A program made the translations under genes and the position numbers. The notes under the pieces were generated by a model. It was not told the origin of the DNA. It worked only from the letters and a program-made list of their open reading frames with translations, and did not search any database. 64,000 bases of DNA, taken from contig JBGPOZ010000001.1 of NCBI GenBank assembly GCA_041488295.1, positions 1 through 64,000 of the forward strand, given 5' to 3'. Below are positions 26,415-34,660 of the stretch, in pieces. Source of the stretch: URHD0088 sp041488295. GTDB taxonomy: Bacteria > Pseudomonadota > Alphaproteobacteria > ATCC43930 > CGMCC-115725. Every line of letters starts with the position of its first letter. Position 1 is the first letter of the stretch.

Positions 26415-27533
26415 CGTCGATGCCCGATGCTTGATCCGGTCGACGGCTTGCTCGACATGCCGCGAGAAGACGTATTCGGCCGGACGCTGACTCGCGAGAG
26501 AGATCTCCGGAGCCATTTCACCCTCGGTCCTGACGCCGTTGATGGCGATGGCGAGCGCTTTCAGCGGGTTCTTCACCGAGTCGACGACGGCGGTCGCCTC
26601 GTAGCCGCTGTGCACCATGCAATTGGCGCATTTTTCGTAGTTGCCGGTCCCATAAGCGTCCCAATTGGTCTCGTCCATCAGCTCCTTGAAGGTCTTGGCA
26701 TATCCTTCGCCGAGGAGATAACACGGGCGCTGCCAGCCGAAGTAGTTGCGCGTCGGGTTTCCCCAAGGCGTGCAATGGTATTCCTGGTTGCCGGCGAGAA
26801 AATCGAGGAAGAGCGAGGACTGGCTGAACGACCAGCGTGAATCCTTGCCGCGCCGGAAAATCTCGCGGAACAGTTCCTTGGTCTTGCGGCGGCTGAGAAA
26901 ATGCTGCTGGTCGGGCGCGCGCTCATAGGCATATCCGGGCGACACCGTCATGCCGTCGACGCCCATCGCCATGACGTCATCGAAGAAGCGCGCGTAACGT
27001 TCCGGGTCGGCGCCGTCGAAGAGCGTGCAATTGATATTGACGCGGAAGCCGCGCTCTTTCGCCAGCTTGATGGCCTCGACGGCGCGGTCGTAAACGCCGT
27101 CCTGACAGACCGATTTGTCGTGATCGCGCTGGTCGCCGTCGAGGTGCACCGACCACACGAAATATGGGTTCGGCTCGAAGAGATCGATCTTCTTTTCCAT
27201 CAAGAGCGCGTTGGTGCAGAGATAGACGAATTTCCGGCGCGCGATGATGCCCTCGACGATCTCGTCGATCTCGCGGTGCAGGAGCGGCTCGCCGCCGGCG
27301 ATCGAGACGACCGGCGCCCCGCACTCATCGACCGCTTCGAGGCACTCGGCGACCGAGAGCCGCTGGTTCAGGATCTCCGCCGGATAGTCGATCTTGCCGC
27401 AGCCGGCGCAAGCGAGGTTGCAGCGGAACAGGGGTTCCAGCATAAGGACCAGCGGATAGCGCTTGACGCCCTTGAAATGCTGCTTTGCGACATAGGCGCC
27501 GACGCGAATTTTCTGATTCAAGGGAACGGCCAC
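26400..27533 (-). CDS. hpnH: Adenosyl-hopene transferase HpnH (radical SAM)
   Basis: 377 residues from a GTG at 27533. The radical-SAM cluster motif is C38-x3-C42-x2-C45 in LFRCNLACAGCGK. SPASM-like cysteines appear near the C-terminus (WQRPCYLLGEGY, YEKCANCMVHSGYEA). HpnH couples hopene with the 5'-deoxyadenosyl group of S-adenosylmethionine to give adenosylhopane, the first side-chain step. It follows ispH by 35 nt on the same strand and is probably co-transcribed with it; IspH is itself a 4Fe-4S enzyme of the same overall pathway. Confidence 0.95.
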   Translation of the reverse strand: MAVPLNQKIRVGAYVAKQHFKGVKRYPLVLMLEPLFRCNLACAGCGKIDYPAEILNQRLSVAECLEAVDECGAPVVSIAGGEPLLHREIDEIVEGIIARRKFVYLCTNALLMEKKIDLFEPNPYFVWSVHLDGDQRDHDKSVCQDGVYDRAVEAIKLAKERGFRVNINCTLFDGADPERYARFFDDVMAMGVDGMTVSPGYAYERAPDQQHFLSRRKTKELFREIFRRGKDSRWSFSQSSLFLDFLAGNQEYHCTPWGNPTRNYFGWQRPCYLLGEGYAKTFKELMDETNWDAYGTGNYEKCANCMVHSGYEATAVVDSVKNPLKALAIAINGVRTEGEMAPEISLASQRPAEYVFSRHVEQAVDRIKHRASTKKAG

Positions 27534-27568
27534 GGAGACCCCCGTTTAAGGATTTGTCTGGAGAGAAC

Positions 27569-28504
27569 TCAAGGCGTAGCGTCGGCGAGCTCGGACGGTA
27601 TGCGGAAGCGGACATTTTCGGTAACGCCGGGGAGTACTGTCAACTCTACTTCGCCAAGCTCGCGCAGGCGATCGATGAGCTCCTGGACCAGCTCGGCCGG
27701 GGCCGAGGCGCCGGCCGTGATGCCGACCGAGCCCGCATTCTCGAGCCAGCGTACATCGAGTGCCGTTGCGTCTTCGATGAGATAGCTCGGCACGCCGTGC
27801 TCGGCGGCGATCTCGCGAAGGCGGTTCGAGTTGGAGCTGTTCGGCGCGCCGACGACCAGGACGACGTCGACGATTTCCGCCAATTCCCGCGCCGCGCGCT
27901 GCCGATTCTGCGTCGCGTAGCAGATATCCTTGGTGTCGGGTCCGACGATCGTCGGGAAGCGCGCCTTCAATGCGTCGATGACCGAACGGGTATCGTCGAC
28001 GCTCAAGGTCGTCTGCGTGATGAAGGCGAGCTTTTCCGGATTGGCGACGTCGAGCCGGGCGACCTCCTCGGGCTTCGAGATGAGGTGGACGCGACCGCTG
28101 ATGCGGCCCATCGTCCCCTCGATCTCGGGATGCCCGGCATGGCCGATCAGAATGATCTCGCGCCCCTGATTGGCGTAGCGCTGCCCCTCGCTGTGCACCT
28201 TCGAGACGAGGGGACAAGTAGCGTCGATGACCGGCAGACCGCGTGTCTCCGCGGCATCTTCCACCGAGCTCGAGACGCCGTGCGCGCTGAAGATGGTGAC
28301 GCCACCGGGCGGAATCTCGTCGAGGTCGTCGACGAAATGCGCACCTTTGGCGCGCAGGCGATCGACGACATGCCGGTTGTGCACGATCTCGTGCCGGACA
28401 TAGATCGGCGGCCCATACTTTTCGATTGCACGTTCGACGATCTCGATCGCGCGCTCGACGCCGGCGCAAAATCCCCGAGGCTGAGCCAACACCACCCGCA
28501 TCAT
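27569..28504 (-). CDS. ispH: 4-hydroxy-3-methylbut-2-enyl diphosphate reductase
   Basis: 311 residues from ATG 28504 (a second ATG follows at once). It makes IPP and DMAPP from HMBPP in the last step of the MEP pathway. The three cluster cysteines are in PRGFCAGV (C13), DATCPLVSKVH and KDICYATQNRQ. Also present are the catalytic glutamate region GHPEIEGTMGR, TQTTLSVDDT and NSSNSNRLREIA. It supplies isoprenoid units for hopanoids and shares the strand and close spacing with hpnH. About 190 bp of divergent promoter space separate it from hpnM. Confidence 0.97.
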   Translation of the reverse strand: MMRVVLAQPRGFCAGVERAIEIVERAIEKYGPPIYVRHEIVHNRHVVDRLRAKGAHFVDDLDEIPPGGVTIFSAHGVSSSVEDAAETRGLPVIDATCPLVSKVHSEGQRYANQGREIILIGHAGHPEIEGTMGRISGRVHLISKPEEVARLDVANPEKLAFITQTTLSVDDTRSVIDALKARFPTIVGPDTKDICYATQNRQRAARELAEIVDVVLVVGAPNSSNSNRLREIAAEHGVPSYLIEDATALDVRWLENAGSVGITAGASAPAELVQELIDRLRELGEVELTVLPGVTENVRFRIPSELADATP

Positions 28505-28696
28505 CTAGCCTCTTGTGATCAATGCCGAGGAAACCCATTCCATAAGACCACGCTTATTATAGTAAAATTCTCCCGTCGCCAATGATTTGCTCTACATCCG
28601 GTGCAAGTCTGTTGCGCCGATCCTGCAAGTCCGAGGAATGTGATCTTGACCTCGCGGGAGAGTTTGTGGGACGCGTTTCTAAGAGGGACATTTTGC

Positions 28697-29314
28697 ATGC
28701 CAATCTGGGTTAGAACGATCACACAATTCGCCGCGGCGCTGAGTTTCGCCTTGTTCTTGACGCCGGTGCATGCGGCGGAGTCGCCGCCCGACATGGTGAT
28801 ACAGAATTTCTACGCGACGTTGCTGAACGTCATGAAGAATGGTCAAGCCCTCGGCATCAAGGGGCGCTACGACCGGCTGAAACCGGCGATCGACGCTGCG
28901 TTCGACCTCCCGTTGATGACCCGTCTCAGCATCGGCCCGCAATGGCAGAGCCTGGCGCCGCAAGAGCAAGAACAGCTCACCGCGGCGTTCAGCGACTTCA
29001 CCTACTCGACTTACGCCAATCGCTTCGACGGGTACTCCGGCGAGCGCTTCGACGTTCTGCCACAAACGAATCCGGCGGCTGGCGGCGTCATCGTGCAAAC
29101 TCGCCTCATCAAGGGCGACGGCGAGCCGGTAACTCTCAACTATTTGATGCGGCAGGAGAATGATCGCTGGCACATCATCGACGTCTTCCTCAGCGGGACA
29201 GTGAGCGAACTCGCGACACGGCGCGCGGAATTTACCTCGGTGCTGCGTCGGGATGGCCCCGGCGGATTACTCAAATTGCTGCAGGATCGTGCCGCCGAGT
29301 TGAAGAAGTCGTAA
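28697..29314 (+). CDS. hpnM: HpnM, MlaC-family periplasmic lipid-binding protein
   Basis: 205 residues from ATG 28697 (AGAGGG upstream). A signal peptide ends near VHAAES. The mature part is the MlaC/Tgt2 toluene-tolerance fold: PPDMVIQNFYATLLNVMKNG, RYDRLKPAIDAAFDLPLMTR, WQSLAPQEQEQLTAAFSDF, and a C-terminal WHIIDVFLSGTVSELATRRAEF. It is the hopanoid-locus member of the family and probably carries a lipid, perhaps a hopanoid, across the periplasm. It converges on a MlaA-like lipoprotein gene, its natural outer-membrane partner. Confidence 0.9.
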   Translation: MPIWVRTITQFAAALSFALFLTPVHAAESPPDMVIQNFYATLLNVMKNGQALGIKGRYDRLKPAIDAAFDLPLMTRLSIGPQWQSLAPQEQEQLTAAFSDFTYSTYANRFDGYSGERFDVLPQTNPAAGGVIVQTRLIKGDGEPVTLNYLMRQENDRWHIIDVFLSGTVSELATRRAEFTSVLRRDGPGGLLKLLQDRAAELKKS

Positions 29315-29448
29315 GTCCAACCGCGTTGCTGAGACACAAGATTTTGATTGCTCGGCGTCGGAAGCAGGTCGAATTCAGGATCCGCTCTCTACATATTGTG
29401 TGATGAGCCGAAGGGTCACGCCCGAGGCGTGGCTGCGAAAATTGCAGG

Positions 29449-30333
29449 CTAAGGCGTCGTCGATGTGGGTTTACCCGATTTTGCCGGGTCCTCGTACAGA
29501 TTGTTCTGAAGCGCCGGCGAGACCAGGGAATCCGAATGCGTACCAGCCAGCTCCTGCGCCCTGTGCTGCCGCCAGAGGCTCCGCAACTGGGCATAGAAGT
29601 CGATCGAGGTCTTCTCGACCTCATCGAGGTCGGAGATCGATTCGGCCCGCTGGTCGACTCCGTCGGTGATGAACCGGACCTTGTTCATATCGGCGATGTG
29701 CTCGGAACGGGCGATATAGCGGAAGGGGTCGATGTAGCCGTCGACTCCTTCGCCGATGGCGTCGCGCGGATCGGAGGGGCCGAGCAGCGGCAGAACGAGA
29801 TACGGGCCGTCGGACACCCCCCAGCTCCACAGCGTCTGGCCGAAATCGCCGGTTTGCTCTGCGTATCCCCAATCGGTGGCGACATCGAAGACGCCGCCGA
29901 TCCCGATCGTCGTGTTGATGGAAAACCGGACGGCCGTCGTCCCCGCCCGATCGAGTTTCCCCTGCAACATGTTGTTGGCAAAGACGACGGGCTGGTTGAG
30001 GTTGTGCAAGACATGGCGAATCGCGGTCCGCATTTGATCCGGCAACGCGGTCCGGTAGAGCAGTGCGATGTTCTTGATGAGAAGGCCGTCGAGCACGCGG
30101 TTGAACGCGAACGTACCGCGGTTGAGCGGCTCGAGCGGATCGTTCGCTTCCTCGAATGCCGCGCGCGCCGCGGGATCGGTCGGTACCGTCGCGCACCCTG
30201 ACGCCATGAGGGCGGCGCCGAAGGCGATCGACGCTCGGATTGCGCGGCGTGGTCCGGCCAATGGGGCTACCTTCTGTTTCGTTCGGCGCCTGCGACCAGA
30301 CCGGCCAGCCCAGAGCGAGGTATGGTTTGACAA
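29449..30333 (-). CDS. mlaA: MlaA/VacJ family outer-membrane lipoprotein
   Basis: About 294 residues from a TTG at 30333; no in-frame ATG precedes the lipobox, so the start is uncertain. A basic stretch leads to ASIAFGAALMASGC, a lipobox with the acylated cysteine near residue 47. The body shows VacJ features: ANDPLEPLNRGTFAFNRVLD, FANNMLQGK, RFSINTTIGIGGVFDVATDWG, DFGQTLWSWGV and GPYLVLPLLGPSDPRD. MlaA removes phospholipids from the outer leaflet and hands them to MlaC-type carriers. Here it faces hpnM with 134 bp between the two stops, which supports a hopanoid-linked lipid transport role (inference). Confidence 0.88.
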   Translation of the reverse strand: MSNHTSLWAGRSGRRRRTKQKVAPLAGPRRAIRASIAFGAALMASGCATVPTDPAARAAFEEANDPLEPLNRGTFAFNRVLDGLLIKNIALLYRTALPDQMRTAIRHVLHNLNQPVVFANNMLQGKLDRAGTTAVRFSINTTIGIGGVFDVATDWGYAEQTGDFGQTLWSWGVSDGPYLVLPLLGPSDPRDAIGEGVDGYIDPFRYIARSEHIADMNKVRFITDGVDQRAESISDLDEVEKTSIDFYAQLRSLWRQHRAQELAGTHSDSLVSPALQNNLYEDPAKSGKPTSTTP

Positions 30334-30435
30334 ATCGATGGCGCGAAGGCAACAGAAATTGCTTAACGGGCAGTTGACGGGTGTGGCGGAGCAGCGCGCC
30401 GGTGAGGGTCGAATGACGCAAGGGCCTGAGCGGCG

Positions 30436-31578
30436 ATGACAATCCTCGTTGCCGGACTGCTCGCCGCGAGCATTGCCGGTTCACTCTACCTTGTGCTCGC
30501 CGCTATCGCGGTCCGCCAATTCGCGAAACGCGCCGCGTCGGCTGCGGGACCGCCGATGAAGATCACGGTCCTGAAGCCGCTTCGCGGCGAGGATCCGGAA
30601 CTCTACGACAATCTGCGCTCCTTCTGCGACCAGGATCATCCGGAGTACCAGGTCGTCTTCGCGGTCCGTAACGCCGAGGATGCGGCCGTGCCGGTGGTGC
30701 GCCGCCTCATCGCCGATCTCCCCGGCCGGGATCTCTCGCTGGTGATCGATGCACGCACCGGGGGCAGCAATCTCAAGGTTGCCAACCTCGAGAACATGAT
30801 GGCATCGGCGAAGCATCAAATTCTCGTCATCGCCGACAGCGACATGCGGGTGCGGCGAGACTACCTCACGATCGTGACGGCGCCGCTTGCTGAGGATGAG
30901 GTCGGTCTCGTCACGTGCCTGTATCGCGGCCGGGCGATCGCCGGGTTCGCGGCGCGACTCGGCGCTCTTTGGGTCAATCATGCCTTTCTTCCCTCCGCCA
31001 TCGTCGCGGAGCGGGTGCGGCCGGGAGATGCCTGCTTCGGCGCGACGATGGCGTTGCGCCGCGCGACGCTCGAGGCGATCGGAGGTTTCGCCCGGCTACG
31101 CGACCATCTTGCCGACGACTACGCCTTGGGCGCGGCGGTCCGCGGTCTTGGAAAGCGGATCGAGCTGTCGCCGCTTCTCGTCGACACGATCGTCGCCGAT
31201 GCATCAATCGGCGCGCTCATCGGCCATGAGCTGCGCTGGATGCGGACGATCCGGTCGATCGCGCCCTTGGGATTCGCCGCTTCCTTCATAACCCACCCCT
31301 TGGCGCTGGCGACGCTCGCGACCATCGCCGCCGGTTTCACCTTGCCGACATTGACCGCAATCGTGGCGATCCTCGGCTGCCGGCTGGCGACAATCCGCCT
31401 CGCCGAGCGAGCCCTCGACCTGCCGCGAACCCCCGCTTGGCTTGTGCCGATACGCGATTTGTTGTCCTTCTCGGTGTTTGCGGCTAGTTTCTGCGGCAAC
31501 ACCGTGGCATGGCGCGACCGCAAGTTCCGCATCGACGCGGAAGGGCGGCTCGTCGCGAATGGAGATACCGGCGCATGA
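30436..31578 (+). CDS. hpnI: Hopanoid glycosyltransferase HpnI
   Basis: 380 residues from ATG 30436. Ceramide-glucosyltransferase-like family 2 enzyme: an N-terminal membrane helix, KITVLKPLRGEDPELYDNL, VFAVRNAED, VIADSDMRVRRDYL (DxD), GDACFGATMALRRATLEAIGGF, the DDY triplet, and GHELRWMRT, a RW-type motif. Two or three C-terminal membrane segments follow. HpnI adds an N-acetylglucosamine-type sugar to bacteriohopanetetrol. ATGA overlap with hpnJ. Divergent from the MlaA-like gene, with about 100 bp of shared promoter space. Confidence 0.94.
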   Translation: MTILVAGLLAASIAGSLYLVLAAIAVRQFAKRAASAAGPPMKITVLKPLRGEDPELYDNLRSFCDQDHPEYQVVFAVRNAEDAAVPVVRRLIADLPGRDLSLVIDARTGGSNLKVANLENMMASAKHQILVIADSDMRVRRDYLTIVTAPLAEDEVGLVTCLYRGRAIAGFAARLGALWVNHAFLPSAIVAERVRPGDACFGATMALRRATLEAIGGFARLRDHLADDYALGAAVRGLGKRIELSPLLVDTIVADASIGALIGHELRWMRTIRSIAPLGFAASFITHPLALATLATIAAGFTLPTLTAIVAILGCRLATIRLAERALDLPRTPAWLVPIRDLLSFSVFAASFCGNTVAWRDRKFRIDAEGRLVANGDTGA

Positions 31579-33002
31579 TGAAGACCCTGTTCCTGCAACC
31601 GCCGTCCTTTGATGGGTTCGACGGCGGCGCCGGATCGCGCTATCAGGCGCGGCGCGAGATCCGCTCGTTCTGGTATCCGACCTGGCTCGCCCAGCCCGCC
31701 GCGCTTGTTCCCGGCAGCCGGCTCATCGACGCACCACCTGCCGGCACCAAGCTTGCCGACATCCTGCCGCTCGCGCGGGATTACGACCTCGTCGTCATCC
31801 ACACATCGACCCCGTCCTTCGCCTCCGACGCCAAGGTCGCGGCGGCGCTGAAGGACCACAATCCCAATCTGAAAATCGGCTTCGTCGGCGCCAAGGTGGC
31901 GGTCGAACCCGGAGAGAGCCTCGCGGCGTCGCGCGCGATCGATTTCGTCGCGCGCAACGAATTTGATTTCACGATCAAGGAGATCGCGGAGGGCCGGTCG
32001 TTCGACAAGGTCGACGGGATCAGCTACCGCGACGGCACGGGCGGGATCACGCACAATCTCGATCGGGCGATTCTCGAGGACATGGATCGCCTGCCATTCG
32101 TCACCGAGGTCTATAAGCGCGATCTGAAGATCGAGAACTACTTCATCGGCTATCTGAAGCACCCCTACGTTTCGCTCTACACCGGCCGCGGCTGCAAATC
32201 GCGTTGCACCTTCTGCCTTTGGCCGCAGACGGTGGGCGGTCATCGCTACCGCGTGCGCAGCCCCGGCCACGTCGCCGAGGAAATCGCGCTCGCCAAGCAG
32301 TATTTCCCGCAGGTGCGCGAATTCTTCTTCGATGACGACACCTTCACCGACAATCTGCCGCGCGCCGAGGCGATCGCGAAGGAGCTCGGCAAGCTCGGCG
32401 TCACCTGGTCGTGCAACGCCAAGGCGAATGTCCCGCGCGAGACGCTCAAGGTTTTGAAAGACAACGGCCTTCGACTTCTTCTCGTCGGCTACGAATCGGG
32501 CAACCAACAGATCCTTCACAACATCAAGAAGGGCATGCTGATCGACGTCGCCAAGCGGTTCACCAAGGACTGCCACGAGCTCGGCATCACGATCCACGGC
32601 ACCTTCATCCTCGGCCTTCCCGGCGAGACCAAGGAAACGATCGAGCAGACGATCAAGTTCGCCACCGAGATCAACCCGCATACCATCCAGGTCTCGCTGG
32701 CCGCACCCTATCCCGGGACCTTCCTCTACAAGCAGGCGGTCGAAAACGGCTGGCTCGACGTGGCGCATGCCGAGTTGATCGACGAGCATGGCGTCCAGAT
32801 CGCGCCGCTCAACTACCCGCATCTCTCGCATAGCGAGATCTTCGATTCGGTCGAGGTCTTCTATAAGCGCTTCTACTTCCGCGCCGGCAAGATCGCCTCG
32901 ATCGTCAACGAGATGGTGCGGAGCCCGCAGATGATGAAGCGTCGCTTGCGCGAGGGGGTCGAGTTCTTCCACTTCCTGCGCGAACGGCAGATGGCAAGCT
33001 AG
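31575..33002 (+). CDS. hpnJ: Hopanoid radical SAM protein HpnJ
   Basis: 475 residues from ATG 31575 (overlaps the hpnI stop). An N-terminal B12-binding-like domain with LFLQPPSFDGFDGG precedes the radical-SAM domain, with C207-x3-C211-x2-C214 in GRGCKSRCTFCLWPQ. FFFDDDTFTDN, GYESGNQQIL and HGTFILGLPGETKETIEQT follow the family closely. HpnJ is needed to turn the glucosaminyl group into the cyclitol ether of bacteriohopanetetrol. In many hopanoid producers the deacetylase hpnK accompanies it and acts on the HpnI product first; no hpnK is found here. Confidence 0.94.
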   Translation: MMKTLFLQPPSFDGFDGGAGSRYQARREIRSFWYPTWLAQPAALVPGSRLIDAPPAGTKLADILPLARDYDLVVIHTSTPSFASDAKVAAALKDHNPNLKIGFVGAKVAVEPGESLAASRAIDFVARNEFDFTIKEIAEGRSFDKVDGISYRDGTGGITHNLDRAILEDMDRLPFVTEVYKRDLKIENYFIGYLKHPYVSLYTGRGCKSRCTFCLWPQTVGGHRYRVRSPGHVAEEIALAKQYFPQVREFFFDDDTFTDNLPRAEAIAKELGKLGVTWSCNAKANVPRETLKVLKDNGLRLLLVGYESGNQQILHNIKKGMLIDVAKRFTKDCHELGITIHGTFILGLPGETKETIEQTIKFATEINPHTIQVSLAAPYPGTFLYKQAVENGWLDVAHAELIDEHGVQIAPLNYPHLSHSEIFDSVEVFYKRFYFRAGKIASIVNEMVRSPQMMKRRLREGVEFFHFLRERQMAS

Positions 33003-33290
33003 TGGTCGAAACCTGATCACCAGATGACGTCAGTTGTTCGAGCAGTACCATCCATCACCAGCAGTTCAAGGCCCGCTTCATGCGCACCTCGGCGCCGACC
33101 TTGATCGACGGCATCGAGAAGTACCTCGCCTCCGTCATGTTTTTGTGTTCGACTTGACTTCGGTGCGTCCCAATAGCTTTGGCACCCGTTTTGGCGGCGA
33201 TCCGGGCTTGCGAAGAACCCGAAGACCAACGGCCACCTGGAGAATGTCGGTTTGGTTGAACGGCCGCGCGACGAACCCAGCTTGCTCAAG
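33003..33290. other. Gap after hpnJ with possible gene fragment
   Basis: 288 bp with no convincing gene. A plus-strand frame at about 33055-33150 gives QQFKARFMRTSAPTLIDGIE and then KYLASVMF, a protein-like stretch that loses its frame at both ends; I cannot name its family. By eye the segment looks less GC-rich than its neighbours. It sits where hpnK or the next hopanoid gene might be expected, but shows no HpnK motif. It looks like a deletion or insertion scar. Confidence 0.4.
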
Positions 33291-34517
33291 ATGTCAGTTG
33301 AGAAAGTCGAGACGCTGATCGTCGGCGGCGGTCAGGCCGGGTTGGCGATGAGCGAGCAACTCAGCAAGCGCGGCCTGTCCCACCTCGTCGTGGAACGGCA
33401 TCGGATTGCCGAACGCTGGCGCTCGGAAAGGTGGGACGGTTTGCACGCCAACGGTCCCGCCTGGCATGACAGATTGCCGGGCTTACCTATCGCCGGCGTT
33501 GATCCCGACGGCTTTGCGACGCGCAACCAGATGGTCGACTATTTTGTCTCCTACGCCGAACGGATCGCCGCACCCGTCCGTTGCGGCGTCGCGGTGACGG
33601 CGCTACGCAAGAGGGCCGACGGGACCGGCTTCCGCGCCGAAACGTCGGAGGGCACGATCGAAGCCACCAACGTGGTCGCAGCCACCGGACCGTTTCAACG
33701 CCCGATCATTCCGGCCGTCGTGCCGCCGGAAGCCGGGATCGTGCAGATGCATTCCAACAGATACCGCAATCCCAGCCAGTTGCCGGAGGGCGCGGTGCTG
33801 GTGGTCGGGGCCGGTTCTTCGGGTGCTCAGATCGCCGACGAACTTTCGCGCGCGGGCCGGCGCGTCTATCTGTCCGTCAGCCGCCATGAGCGGCCTCCCA
33901 GACGCTATCGCGGGCGTGACTTCTGCTGGTGGCTGGGTGTCCTGGGTCTGTGGGAGGCCACGGCCCGCCATCCGTCAGAGAAGCACGTCACGATCGCGGT
34001 CAGCGGCGCCTATGGCGGCCGCACCATCGACTTTCGGCGCCTTGCGGCGCGCGGGGTGATGCTGTTGGGCAGGGCGGAGGCCTTCGGGGATGGTGTCATG
34101 CGCTTCTCCCCCGACCTGACGAGCAATCTCGCGCAAGGCGATGCGTCCTACCTGTCCTTGCTCGACACAGCCGACGCATATGTTGCTCGGGAAGGCCTCG
34201 ACCTGCCCGAGGAGCCAGCGGCTCGAACGGTCGAACCGGAGCCGACATGCGTCACCGACCCCATCCTACGGCTGAACCTCCACGGAGCCGGAATAGCCGC
34301 TATCGTCTGGGCAACGGGATACGCGCTCGATTTCGGCTGGGTGAAGGTCGGCGCATTTGACGATCGCGGCGTGCCGGTGCATCGGCGCGGCGTAACAGAT
34401 GTGCCCGGGCTTTACTTCCTTGGGCTGAGCTGGCTGTCCCGAAGGGCGTCGAGCTTCATCTTTGGTGTCGAACACGACGCGGCGCATCTGGCGGAGCATA
34501 TCGCCGCGCGCGCGTAG
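33291..34517 (+). CDS. Flavin-containing monooxygenase (CzcO/FMO-like)
   Basis: 408 residues from ATG 33291; an in-frame TTG at 33252 is possible. Two dinucleotide-binding motifs: the FAD site TLIVGGGQAGLAMSEQL near residues 7-23 and the NADPH site VVGAGSSGAQIADEL near 175. Between them is an imperfect FMO-type motif (MHSNRY), and VWATGY near 345 is the ATG motif. Class B flavoprotein monooxygenases oxygenate ketones, amines or sulfides, and many relatives have no known substrate. It lies 288 bp downstream of hpnJ and converges on hpnN, so it is enclosed by hopanoid genes. A hopanoid substrate is speculation. Confidence 0.85.
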   Translation: MSVEKVETLIVGGGQAGLAMSEQLSKRGLSHLVVERHRIAERWRSERWDGLHANGPAWHDRLPGLPIAGVDPDGFATRNQMVDYFVSYAERIAAPVRCGVAVTALRKRADGTGFRAETSEGTIEATNVVAATGPFQRPIIPAVVPPEAGIVQMHSNRYRNPSQLPEGAVLVVGAGSSGAQIADELSRAGRRVYLSVSRHERPPRRYRGRDFCWWLGVLGLWEATARHPSEKHVTIAVSGAYGGRTIDFRRLAARGVMLLGRAEAFGDGVMRFSPDLTSNLAQGDASYLSLLDTADAYVAREGLDLPEEPAARTVEPEPTCVTDPILRLNLHGAGIAAIVWATGYALDFGWVKVGAFDDRGVPVHRRGVTDVPGLYFLGLSWLSRRASSFIFGVEHDAAHLAEHIAARA

Positions 34518-34660
34518 CGGCCGCCATCCATCGGCGCGGCGACGGACGCCACCGCGCGATTGGCCGGGAATGGACTGTCAGCCACCGGCATCGACTTTTG
34601 CTGCGCCCGCGCCGCGAGCGACCACGCTGCCGCCGCACCGCCCATTGCGGCGATGACCCG

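Noticed and set aside
31119..33020. A 633-codon minus-strand frame opposite hpnI-hpnJ
   Set aside because: Antisense shadow; both hpn genes are supported by motifs and by their ATGA overlap.
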